NCBI GenBank assembly: GCA_003551965.1
Contig: PUOC01000199.1
Location: 1-41,408 of the forward strand
DNA length: 41,408 nucleotides
Origin: Clostridiales bacterium
GTDB taxonomy: Bacteria; Bacillota; Limnochordia; Darwinibacteriales; B1SED10-159
Reading direction: 5' to 3'
The notes below the pieces were generated by a model that worked only from the letters and a program-made list of their open reading frames with translations, did no database searches and had not been told where the DNA came from. A program made the position numbers and the translations under genes. Shown here piece by piece: positions 24,672 to 32,257 of the stretch. How positions within the stretch are numbered: position 1 is the first letter of the stretch; each line of letters opens with the position of its first letter.

Positions 24672-26393
24672 TTAATAGCCGGCGCCGTCCATGGCCGACA
24701 AGGCACTATCCGTATAGCGCTTAAAAAGCCCGGTTCGTTTGGGCCTTGGTTTGACCCCCTGCTCTTCCTGCCTCTTGGCCAACACCTTCTGCACTTCTTC
24801 CTCGGCGGCTTCCCGGCCGTCTATGCCCACCACATCCAGACTTCTTTCGGCAATGCTGTACTCGATGATGTCGTCAGTTTGAATAAAGGCTAAGGGGCCT
24901 CCTGCTGCTGCCTCGGGCGACACATGGCCTATGGCTGCGCCGCGGGTAGCTCCCGAAAACCGCCCGTCGGTTACCAATGACACAGTACCGTTGAGGCGCT
25001 GGTCACAGACAATGGCTTCGGTGGTCATCAGCATTTCCGGCATGCCGCTGCCCCGAGGCCCTTCATAGCGGATTACGATGATGTCATGGGGGCGGATTTG
25101 GTTTCTGATCACGGCAGCATAAGCTTCTTCCTCGGAGTCGAACACTCTTGCTGGCCCTCTGTGGCTGCGCATGTTCTCGGCGCAGGCTGAATATTTCACA
25201 ACGGAGCCTTCGGGAGCCAGGTTACCCTTAAGGAAAGCCAGTGAACCGATGCCGGCGGCCTTATCCAAAGGTTTAATGACGTCGTCTCGCTCGAGGCCAT
25301 AATTAGCCAGGTAGCCGAGATTGCGATGGAAGAAGTTGTCTTGGTGCAGGGCGTCGAGGTTTTCACCCAAGGTTCGTCCCGTGACTGTCATTACGTCAAG
25401 GTGCAGATAATCCCGCAGCAGCCACTGCACCCAGGGGACGCCGCCGGCAAACCAGAAGGATTCGGTAAGGTGGTCACCGGATGGATCAATATTGCCGATG
25501 TACGGAACGCGATGATTGATTTCGTCAAAGAGTTCCGGCGGCAGATCAATATCCAGTTCCCGGGCAATGGAAGGCAGGTGTATAGTGGCGTTGGTGGAAC
25601 CGCCGATGGCACTGTGAACAACAATCGCATTTTCAAAGGCCCTTCGTGTCATGATGTCCGACGGCAGAATTCCCTCGGCGGCCAAAGTTAGGATTTGACG
25701 CCCCGCCTGACGGGCATAGGAAAGGATGTCACGCATGGTGGCTGGCGCCAGGGCGCTTCCGGGAAGAGCCATGCCCAAGGCTTCGGCCATGCACTGCATG
25801 GTGCTGGCTGTGCCTAAGAAGGTACAGGCTCCCGCGGATGGACAACCGGTCAGCTTATAATCTCGGACTTCCTGGTCTGCAATGGCATCGCCCCGGTTTT
25901 GGCGCAGGGATATGTCTCCCGCCAGCAGCGATGTGGTCATGTGCGGTCCGGGACGCATGCTGCCGCCGGGAACAAATATGGCCGGCAGGTCTAACCGGCC
26001 AGCGGCCTTTAGATGCGCTGGTATGGACTTGTCGCAGGACGAGGACAGCACCAGGCCATCCCAGCTGGAGACGGAGCCGTGGACTTCCACCATGTCGCAG
26101 AGGGCTTCCCGGGAGGCCAAGATGATGTTCATGCCGTCGTGTCCCTGGGCGCAGCCATCGCAGATATCCGTGGCGTGAAACTGCGCCGGATAACCTCCGC
26201 ACTCAAAGACTCCATATTTCGCCTGTTCCGACAGTTTGTCCAGATGGGTGCTGCCTGGGTGGCTGTCGCCGTAGACATCTTCAATGAGGATCTGCGGCTT
26301 CTTTATATCCGGCTCATCCCACCCGGAGCCCAGCTGCAGAGCGTCAAATTGGGCCCACAATAAACGTTCCGAGGCACTTCTTTGTTGCACCAT
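24672..26393 (-). CDS. IlvD/Edd-family sugar-acid dehydratase
   Basis: A 573-residue iron-sulfur dehydratase. Conserved cluster and substrate regions are visible: GDSHPGSTH, ICDGCAQGHDGM, SSSCDKSIPAHL, GCPSAGACTFLGTASTM, and the C-terminal VTDGRFSGATRGAAIGHVSPEAAAGGPLAF. The family covers dihydroxyacid dehydratase (IlvD), phosphogluconate dehydratase (Edd) and aldonate dehydratases for xylonate, arabinonate or gluconate. Pairing with a DapA-type aldolase indicates a non-phosphorylating aldonate pathway rather than branched-chain amino acid synthesis. ATG at 26393 follows GGGAGGAG by about 10 bases; the open frame to 26672 is a GC-rich extension without support. A strong hairpin (26417-26447) lies directly before the ribosome binding site. 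Confidence 0.88.
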   Translation of the reverse strand: MVQQRSASERLLWAQFDALQLGSGWDEPDIKKPQILIEDVYGDSHPGSTHLDKLSEQAKYGVFECGGYPAQFHATDICDGCAQGHDGMNIILASREALCDMVEVHGSVSSWDGLVLSSSCDKSIPAHLKAAGRLDLPAIFVPGGSMRPGPHMTTSLLAGDISLRQNRGDAIADQEVRDYKLTGCPSAGACTFLGTASTMQCMAEALGMALPGSALAPATMRDILSYARQAGRQILTLAAEGILPSDIMTRRAFENAIVVHSAIGGSTNATIHLPSIARELDIDLPPELFDEINHRVPYIGNIDPSGDHLTESFWFAGGVPWVQWLLRDYLHLDVMTVTGRTLGENLDALHQDNFFHRNLGYLANYGLERDDVIKPLDKAAGIGSLAFLKGNLAPEGSVVKYSACAENMRSHRGPARVFDSEEEAYAAVIRNQIRPHDIIVIRYEGPRGSGMPEMLMTTEAIVCDQRLNGTVSLVTDGRFSGATRGAAIGHVSPEAAAGGPLAFIQTDDIIEYSIAERSLDVVGIDGREAAEEEVQKVLAKRQEEQGVKPRPKRTGLFKRYTDSALSAMDGAGY

Positions 26394-26416
26394 AGGGGTC
26401 TGTCTCCTCCCAGTAT

Positions 26417-26447
26417 CAACGGCCGCCCCCATGGGCAGCGGCCGTTG
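26417..26447 (-). promoter_or_regulatory. hairpin in the dehydratase leader
   Basis: A 10-bp perfect stem of alternating CG-rich sequence (26417-26426 with 26438-26447) ending a few bases upstream of the GGGAGGAG ribosome binding site of the dehydratase gene. No U-run follows, so it is more likely a leader structure affecting translation or message stability than a terminator. Confidence 0.4.
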
Positions 26448-26588
26448 GTCTTGGATAGTGTCTTCCCCAGCCAGGGACGAAAACCCTTTGCGAACCACCT
26501 GTTTCGCGCGGCAATCCTTGGCTTGTGCGCCAACCCGGTTGTTCGGCCCACGGCGAGCACCCATGCCGGCGGCAGCGGCAGCGATGAC

Positions 26589-26646
26589 AATAAACAACCC
26601 TGCCCAAGGCAGCAGCGGCTGTCGAGCAGGGAGGCTGTTGTTTATT
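26589..26646 (-). terminator. imperfect terminator-like hairpin after the desaturase gene
   Basis: Arms AATAAACAA-CCCTGC (26589-26603) and GCAGGG-TTGTTTATT (26626-26646, with a small bulge) can pair around a 22-base loop. It lies 64-121 bases past the desaturase stop on the minus strand; the base of the stem is A/T-rich. Confidence 0.45.
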
Positions 26647-26709
26647 CTGTGATCTGCAGGGTTCAGGGCCATAGAAACTGCATGGGGAGAGAGACCGTTG
26701 GAGGCAGGC

Positions 26710-28203
26710 CTATCGCAGCCCCCGGCCGTAGCTCTCTAGAATGAGCTTTGCTGTAATGCGGCCGGACTCTAGGATGGTGGGAAGACCGCTGCCCGGATGG
26801 GTGCCCCCGCCCACGAGGTAACAGTGATCCCATTCTTCAAATTGGTTATGCGGACGGAAAACAAGCATCTGCCCGATATTATGGGCCAGACTGAAGGTAG
26901 CTCCGTTGAATACGGCGTAGTCCTGCTCCCAATCTTCCGGTGTGATCATGCGTTCTGTTACAATGTGACTGCGCAGGTCGTCCAGGCCCGCTCGGCGCTC
27001 TAGTGTATCAAGCACCAACTCCCTGTAGGCGGCAGCTTCCTTTTCCCAGGAGATTCCGCTGGTGTTGTTCGCCACCGGAGCCAGCACATACAGGGTCGAT
27101 TTTCCCGGCGGAGCCAGGCCGGAGTCTGTGACGGAGGCATTCTGGAAGTACAGAGAAGGATCCATGGATGGCGTAGTCCCTTTGGACACTTCGTCCACAT
27201 TCCTACGGTAGTCCTTGGCAAACACCACATTGTGATGGGGTACGTCATAGAGCTTGTCCAATCCCAAATACAGCATGAACGTCGAGCAGGAATACTTTTT
27301 GCGGTGCAGGTGTTCATCGGTATATTTGCGGCGGTTCCGCGCCTTCACCAAATGGGTCATGGCATGGGCGAAGTCGGCATTAATGATGACATCATCGGCT
27401 TTCACGGTCTCACCATTCTCTAAGCGAACACCCGCCGCCTGCCCGTCCTCGACTAAGATCTCCTCGACAGCCGTGGAAAGATGCACCTGCCCGCCATCCT
27501 CGGCCAAGGCCTGGGCCATGCCGCGAGTAATCTGGTTGAGCCCGCCCATAACATGGTAAATGCCCCGCGCGTGTTCCATGTAGGAGATCATACTAAAGGT
27601 CCCCGGACATTCCCAGGGAGACATCCCTAAGTACTTGGCCTGGAATGTAAAGGCCATTCTCAGGTCTTCATTGCTGAAAAATTTGCCCAGTTTTGTATGC
27701 AGGCTGTGGTGTGCATCCAGGGTGGGAAGGGAAAATATGAACTGCCAACTGAGATAATCCCGCCAGGAACTGTAGGGGACCCGCAGCCGTGGGATAAGAT
27801 GCCGGAACTTGCGTTGTTCCACCTCCAGAAACCGCTTGTAACCTTGGTAGCTTCCGGGGAAGAACTGTTCCATTTCCGCCTCCATTCTATCGGCGTCTCT
27901 GGTGGGGTGAAATTCCCGTCCGTCGCTGTAAACCAGCCGATAGAGGGGATCCACTTCCTGTAGTGTCATATAGTCTTCTAGACGCCGGCCCGTCAGCTGA
28001 AAGACTTCTTGGAGAGTATAGATCATCATCAGGAAAGTCGGACCGAGATCAAAACGGAACCCATCCTGCTCCAGAAAGGATGTGCGCCCGCCGACACGGG
28101 GCTGCTTTTCGAATACGTCGACGCGGCAGCCTGCGCTTGCCAACAGCATGGCTGCGCTTAACCCTCCTGGCCCTGCCCCTACCACAACAACATGCTTGTT
28201 CAT
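26710..28203 (-). CDS. CrtI-like FAD-dependent phytoene desaturase/carotenoid-type oxidoreductase
   Basis: A 497-residue flavoprotein of the CrtI family. The dinucleotide-binding loop VVVVGAGPGGLSAAMLLASAG opens the protein, followed by VFEKQPRVGGRTS and FDLGPTFLMM; the C-terminal FAD motif is YLVGGGTHPGSGLPTILESGRITAKLI, which in CrtI enzymes contacts the flavin and is diagnostic. CrtI-type enzymes desaturate or isomerise C30/C40 polyenes; some relatives act on other isoprenoids. No squalene or phytoene synthase (CrtB/CrtN partner) is in the window. ATG at 28203 follows GGGAGGAG; the in-frame ORF start at 28224 is rejected. It follows the AarF/UbiB kinase-like gene by 63 bases, so the two are probably co-transcribed. 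Confidence 0.88.
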   Translation of the reverse strand: MNKHVVVVGAGPGGLSAAMLLASAGCRVDVFEKQPRVGGRTSFLEQDGFRFDLGPTFLMMIYTLQEVFQLTGRRLEDYMTLQEVDPLYRLVYSDGREFHPTRDADRMEAEMEQFFPGSYQGYKRFLEVEQRKFRHLIPRLRVPYSSWRDYLSWQFIFSLPTLDAHHSLHTKLGKFFSNEDLRMAFTFQAKYLGMSPWECPGTFSMISYMEHARGIYHVMGGLNQITRGMAQALAEDGGQVHLSTAVEEILVEDGQAAGVRLENGETVKADDVIINADFAHAMTHLVKARNRRKYTDEHLHRKKYSCSTFMLYLGLDKLYDVPHHNVVFAKDYRRNVDEVSKGTTPSMDPSLYFQNASVTDSGLAPPGKSTLYVLAPVANNTSGISWEKEAAAYRELVLDTLERRAGLDDLRSHIVTERMITPEDWEQDYAVFNGATFSLAHNIGQMLVFRPHNQFEEWDHCYLVGGGTHPGSGLPTILESGRITAKLILESYGRGLR

Positions 28204-28266
28204 CGCAAAGACTCCTCCCGGCAATTTGGCAGCGGCCGATCGAAAATCCAGAAGGGGCGGCAGCCG

Positions 28267-29475
28267 TTAACAGACGTACTTCTCCAATGGGGGAATGAAC
28301 TCCCGCATATCCTGCATCAGGATTGCCTGGGGATTGCACCGCAGAACCATCCCGTCAATGTACATCAGGCTCTTTATGATCGGGAACATACCTTTCTCGA
28401 AACTCATGCCGTGATGAACGGCCATTTTGATGGTGTGCATCATCTGCTCGGTGAGACTGACTTCCGAGACGGTCTTGCCTGGGAAGTCTTTGTAGAGCCG
28501 CAGCAGTTTGGGGAGGAAATGCTTGTAGCGTTTGTCGGAGATTTCTCTGTCCGACATACTGCGAAGAGCGGCGGCACAGCCGTTAAAGTCACTGTAACTG
28601 AGGTGCTTCATGAACTGGAAGAGCCCGCAGCGCAGCCGGTCGGATACCCGTCCGATGGCGCCGCAGTCCACGAAGTAGAAGCGATCTCCATCAAGCAGTA
28701 CATTGCCGGGGTGAAGATCACCGTGGAACACTCCGACGGCAAACATGAAGAACCCGTGGAGCCGGAAGAGGTTTTTCAGGTGATGGTACTCGAGATCACC
28801 TTGCTCCAAGCGGGTTTCCAGTGTACTGCCGGCAATAGCCTCTGTCACCAGCACGTTTGTGTTGGACAGCTCCGGATATGTCTGCGGAAACCCTAAATCA
28901 TGGAGATCCACTTCTTGGCGGTACCGTTCACAGATGTCGCGCAGCAGTGTCTGGTTGCTGATCTCATTGGTCAAATCCAACTCCGCCAAAGTATCATGTT
29001 CGATCATCTCCAGCAGCCCCACGGGATCTGCTACCTTTCTCAGGCGCGGATAGAAGGTGGTCAGGACCTTGAACAGCCTTGTAACGGTGCGTACGTCTTG
29101 ACGAAAGTTGGCGGCGAAATCTTTCTTAATCAGCTTAACCACGACCGGCTGCCCGCCGCGCAGACGAGCCCGGTGTACCTGGCCGACGGATGCGCTGGCC
29201 ATGGGATCTTCGTCGATGTCCAGGAATCGGTTGCGCCAACCAGCATCGACATGTGCTTCCAGGAGCTCAGCGAAATCTTCCGGGGGCATGCGATCCGTGT
29301 TCTGGTACAGTTCCGACAGCACGGTGCAGGTTTCCGGAGGCAGGAAATCGAAACGCAGGGCAAACATCTGTCCCATCTTCACGGCCAAGAGGCCCTTCTG
29401 CTCGATTTTCCCAATATCCGGCGGATTCCCGCGGAAGATTTCATACAGCAGAGAAGAGAATGACCATATGTTCAA
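28267..29475 (-). CDS. AarF/ABC1/UbiB-family atypical kinase
   Basis: A 402-residue protein of the ABC1 (UbiB/Coq8) family. Signature motifs: VKMGQMFALR (the KxGQ segment that caps the active site), PMASASVGQVHRARL (the Ala-rich loop), VVKLI with the nucleotide Lys, VTEAIAGST, FHGDLHPGNVLL (catalytic loop with Asp and Asn) and YFVDCGAIGR in place of the common DFG. Known members are ATPases/kinases needed for quinone or isoprenoid-lipid metabolism. TTG at 29475 is used: AGAGGG lies about 9 bases upstream, and the sequence begins MNIWSFSSLLYEIF when read as Met. A sigma-A promoter lies about 50 bases further upstream. First gene of the pair with the CrtI-like gene, which suggests an isoprenoid or quinone function. 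Confidence 0.9.
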   Translation of the reverse strand: MNIWSFSSLLYEIFRGNPPDIGKIEQKGLLAVKMGQMFALRFDFLPPETCTVLSELYQNTDRMPPEDFAELLEAHVDAGWRNRFLDIDEDPMASASVGQVHRARLRGGQPVVVKLIKKDFAANFRQDVRTVTRLFKVLTTFYPRLRKVADPVGLLEMIEHDTLAELDLTNEISNQTLLRDICERYRQEVDLHDLGFPQTYPELSNTNVLVTEAIAGSTLETRLEQGDLEYHHLKNLFRLHGFFMFAVGVFHGDLHPGNVLLDGDRFYFVDCGAIGRVSDRLRCGLFQFMKHLSYSDFNGCAAALRSMSDREISDKRYKHFLPKLLRLYKDFPGKTVSEVSLTEQMMHTIKMAVHHGMSFEKGMFPIIKSLMYIDGMVLRCNPQAILMQDMREFIPPLEKYVC

Positions 29476-29523
29476 GGATATACCCTCTTTCCGACATCAT
29501 AAAAATGGCAAACTGTAACCATT

Positions 29524-29552
29524 ATTATAGTGTGAAGCAGGCCCGGGGTCAA
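29524..29552 (-). promoter_or_regulatory. sigma-A promoter of the kinase-desaturase operon
   Basis: On the minus strand TTGACC (29552-29547), a 17-base spacer, and TATAAT (29529-29524). This is close to consensus and about 50 bases upstream of the kinase start. Confidence 0.75.
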
Positions 29553-29571
29553 ACCCCGCCTTGCGGGCCTG
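29538..29571. promoter_or_regulatory. nested palindromes covering the -35 box
   Basis: Inner perfect dyad GGGGT-CAA-ACCCC (29545-29557) contains the -35 hexamer; outer arms CAGGCCCG (29538-29545) and CGGGCCTG (29564-29571) form a second dyad around it. A DNA-binding regulator at either dyad would block or recruit polymerase at this promoter. Alternatively it is a terminator remnant; the position on the -35 box favours an operator. Confidence 0.5.
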
Positions 29572-29942
29572 GCGGCAGAAGCGATACCGGACTCCTGGAA
29601 AGGAGTAGGACCACAGTCTAACCCCCACACAGGATTCCTTTGACAAATGACCTTCTGCCTGGTATAACGGCCATGATTCGGCTTTGAACGGGGACTTGAA
29701 AACCGAAGCTTTGCATTTTGTGATGAAGGCAGGATTGTCTTAGAAACAGAGGCTTGCCTCGTTTTGTGACACGTGTTCGGCGCCCGGCGTCTGTCCCGGA
29801 GTGATTGGAGTGTGTCGGGGATCTTCACTGGGTTCGTGTATAGATGAGACAGGACCTTCGGTTTCATGTCACGAATGAAACGGTATATTCGGATCGGACG
29901 TATTGTGTATATGGCCAGAAGTGGATGGGGTAGTGACATACC
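29572..29942. other. 371-base spacer upstream of the kinase promoter
   Basis: Divergent region between the kinase promoter and a possible small ORF. A 6-bp hairpin ACTCCT-GGAA-AGGAGT lies near 29595-29611. No gene was recognised. Confidence 0.35.
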
Positions 29943-30210
29943 ATGTGGCTGCAGGCAATCGTGTGGCACAGACAAGAGGAAGAACGCATAAATCCCCGGC
30001 GATTTGCCTCTAAGGCGGCATTTGCACAGTATCTGGCGGAGACTGGGTGTCAGGTGGCCGGAATTCCGGACGCAGGCGATCTCAAGGCATGGGAGAGAAA
30101 GGCTTCGTCTGCGAATAAGAAGAAATGCGCGTCATCGTGTCATTTTTTGTTTGACGGCGCTGCTTGTGGCAGTGTGGGTTCCCGGTTTCCTAGCTGTGAT
30201 GGATCCTTGA
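29943..30210 (+). pseudogene. possible small frameshifted gene with a C-terminal membrane helix
   Basis: From ATG 29943 the frame gives a protein-like N-terminus (MWLQAIVWHRQEEERINPRR, then a helix ending in LKAWERKASS). After an A-rich stretch (AATAAGAAGAAATG, about 30114-30127) the frame loses protein character, while the next forward frame then encodes RHRVIFCLTALLVAVWVPG, an excellent membrane helix, and stops at 30210. Joining the two gives about 90 residues with a basic region and a tail anchor. The ribosome binding site is poor, so this could also be chance. I do not recognise a family. Confidence 0.25.
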
Positions 30211-30416
30211 CAGTCATGGTTCCCAATCCTCATTGTTCGTTTGTTTCTTCTGAAAGGTACGGGCAGTCTAGTGCCGCGCGCGGCCGGTCATCTCGGGGCT
30301 GGCGGCGGCAGACGCAGGCCAGGGTTTGGTACGGAATCAAGCTTGGACTATGAACAACGGGTTGATGAAACCGACAGGGCTGCAGGCAATATCCTGGAGA
30401 GGACAGGTGAAATGCT

Positions 30417-31049
30417 GTGGACAGCAGAAAACGAGCCGTGTTATTTGGGGACTATTCCCAACCGCATTGGCATCCGGTGGACGGTATTGACCGCGAAATC
30501 ACGACCATGTTGGCGGACAGTTATGCCCTGCATTGCACGGAAGAGTACGGCGCATGCACTCGCTCCGATTTGGAGGCGTTTGATCTTCTCATTACCTACG
30601 CTGACTGCTGGCAGGAGAAGACTTCGGCGCAGCTCGTAGATGCTGTACTGGCATACGTCTCCGGCGGAGGTGGTCTCGTGTGTATTCACAACGGCATTAT
30701 CATGGGTGACTATGAACTGGCCCAGATGGTCGGCGCCAAGTTCACCCACCATCCGCCTTACCAGAGGCTTGCTTTTCGTCCGACGGGCGATCACCCGATT
30801 TTGGCGGGGATTGGCACCTTTGCCATGGATGAAGAGCCGTATCAGTTTGCACTGGATCCATTTACCGAACGGACGATGCTGTTGGAGTATGAATGGGACC
30901 GGCAGTGGTGGCCTGCTGGATGGGTGCACACGTTTGGACGGGGACGCATTGTCTATCTGGCTCCGGGCCACGACGTGGAGGCGTTCCGCAATCAAACCTT
31001 CCGCAGGCTCATTGTTAACAGCTGCCATTGGGCTTGTAAGAGCATGTGA
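30417..31049 (+). CDS. ThuA-like (trehalose utilisation/glutamine amidotransferase-fold) protein
   Basis: A 210-residue protein with the ThuA-like fold: RAVLFGDYSQPHWHPVDGIDR at the start, then FDLLITYADCWQE, a central YVSGGGGLVCIHNG, and GAKFTHHPPYQ followed by DHPILAGIGTFAMDEEPY and PAGWVHTFGRGRIVYLAPGHD. These match the ThuA pattern (GGGxVxxH, F..H, D.P...G...F...DE.Y, GxGR.f...lGHd). The family is linked to disaccharide or glycoside oxidation pathways, with unclear chemistry. GTG at 30417 is used, with AGGTG about 7 bases upstream; the spacing is acceptable but the site is modest. It is a single gene, followed by a long noncoding stretch. Confidence 0.85.
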   Translation: MDSRKRAVLFGDYSQPHWHPVDGIDREITTMLADSYALHCTEEYGACTRSDLEAFDLLITYADCWQEKTSAQLVDAVLAYVSGGGGLVCIHNGIIMGDYELAQMVGAKFTHHPPYQRLAFRPTGDHPILAGIGTFAMDEEPYQFALDPFTERTMLLEYEWDRQWWPAGWVHTFGRGRIVYLAPGHDVEAFRNQTFRRLIVNSCHWACKSM

Positions 31050-32257
31050 TGCGGCAGCGATGGCAGCCAGTGTTCATCCTGGAAAGCCACTATCCCGGTC
31101 GAACTGTAGCTGCGAGTTCTTGGAGTGAAAGAGAGGCTGTTTTCGCAGACAGCTGCGAGGAGGGCAGACTGCTCAGACATGCGAACGCTGGGCAGCATCG
31201 CTATGACAGTATTGCTTTCGTGAACCTTACTGCCACATGTTCATCGGCCGAAGCCGCGGGAGACCTAGGGCGCGGGTCGGAAGCCTCAACGTACAATCCC
31301 AGCGGTATCGAACCCCATGGCTGACCAAACCAGCCAGCATTGACAGCATCTTGTGTGAATGGCACGACAGGCCTGAGATATTCTCTGTCGAGACGGTTGG
31401 TGTTTGCCGTTAAGCATTGGGTGGTTACCTGCCGGGCCGCAGCTCTCTCTGAGCCGGGTGTTGGTTTTTTCTATGCCCAGCGCCGAGTGGAGCGGTCATG
31501 GCTGAATTAAACGCGTCCTATCGGGTTTAGCTGCCGCCTGCTGTTCACCGGAAATGTGTTCCGTCGAAAGCTTGCTAATGCGATTATTTCACGGTAGCCA
31601 GCCTTAGAAGTACGGTTGTCGCCTGTTTTGGCAGGTGCGGCGGCAGCGTCTAGGGTGGTTTGTTTTACGCGTCCTCTGACCGGCGATTTCGCTCCGGGCC
31701 AGTGAACCTAACCTTCGATTGCACTAACAATTATCTACCCCGGCATTGGTACCTCTGTCCAGTTTTGCCTTGTGGAGCGTCTGCAAAAAATCGATGTAAG
31801 ATCCCCGGCAAAAACGGGTAGCATTGATCGACAATTTCCACAGCGGTTTTCCAGCATACCGTTGTGGCGAGATGACCGGGACGGTTCGATGCCACGGGGT
31901 TTTTGCGAAACGCCGATGACGTGAGTGACGGGTTTTCCCAACGTTGTTTACCGCCCGCGTTAAGGTGATTTTGACTAACGACAGCTTACAGAAGTTGTCG
32001 CAATGAAAAAAAGTGGTTCTGTGTAAAAATTTGGAAAAAGGAGTTAATTTATGAGGGGTCAAATATAAAGGTCGTAATTATCAAATAAAAGGAAAGGGGA
32101 AATGCAAAAGACTGTGCGGCTTGCACACGAGGGCACCGACTTATTCGTTTGTGACTTTGGTGCAACACTGATGATGGTAAGGATGTGGTCGTAGAAGTTT
32201 GAGGAGAGGACTCGTCGTTGTTCGGTTTTGCATTCATCCCAAGGAGGTGTTTCATCG
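31050..32257. other. 1.2-kb stretch without convincing protein genes
   Basis: Frames are short, without ribosome binding sites, and biased. A minimal ORF of five codons (32051-32068, MRGQI) follows AAAGGAG by 7 bases in the leader of the caspase-like gene. A small hairpin lies near 31619-31640. The region 31720-32060 has a minus-strand open frame (31724-32062) of uncertain meaning; it is not similar to anything I recognise. This is the longest empty stretch of the window. Confidence 0.4.

Noticed and set aside
26394-26672. N-terminal extension of the IlvD/Edd dehydratase by 93 residues
   Set aside because: The extension is Arg/Gly/Ala-rich, crosses two hairpins and lacks a ribosome binding site, whereas ATG 26393 fits the family start.
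31724-32062. Minus-strand 112-codon open frame upstream of the caspase-like gene
   Set aside because: No ribosome binding site, His/Arg/Lys/Thr-rich and no similarity I recognise; it could be a decayed gene, but there is no positive evidence.
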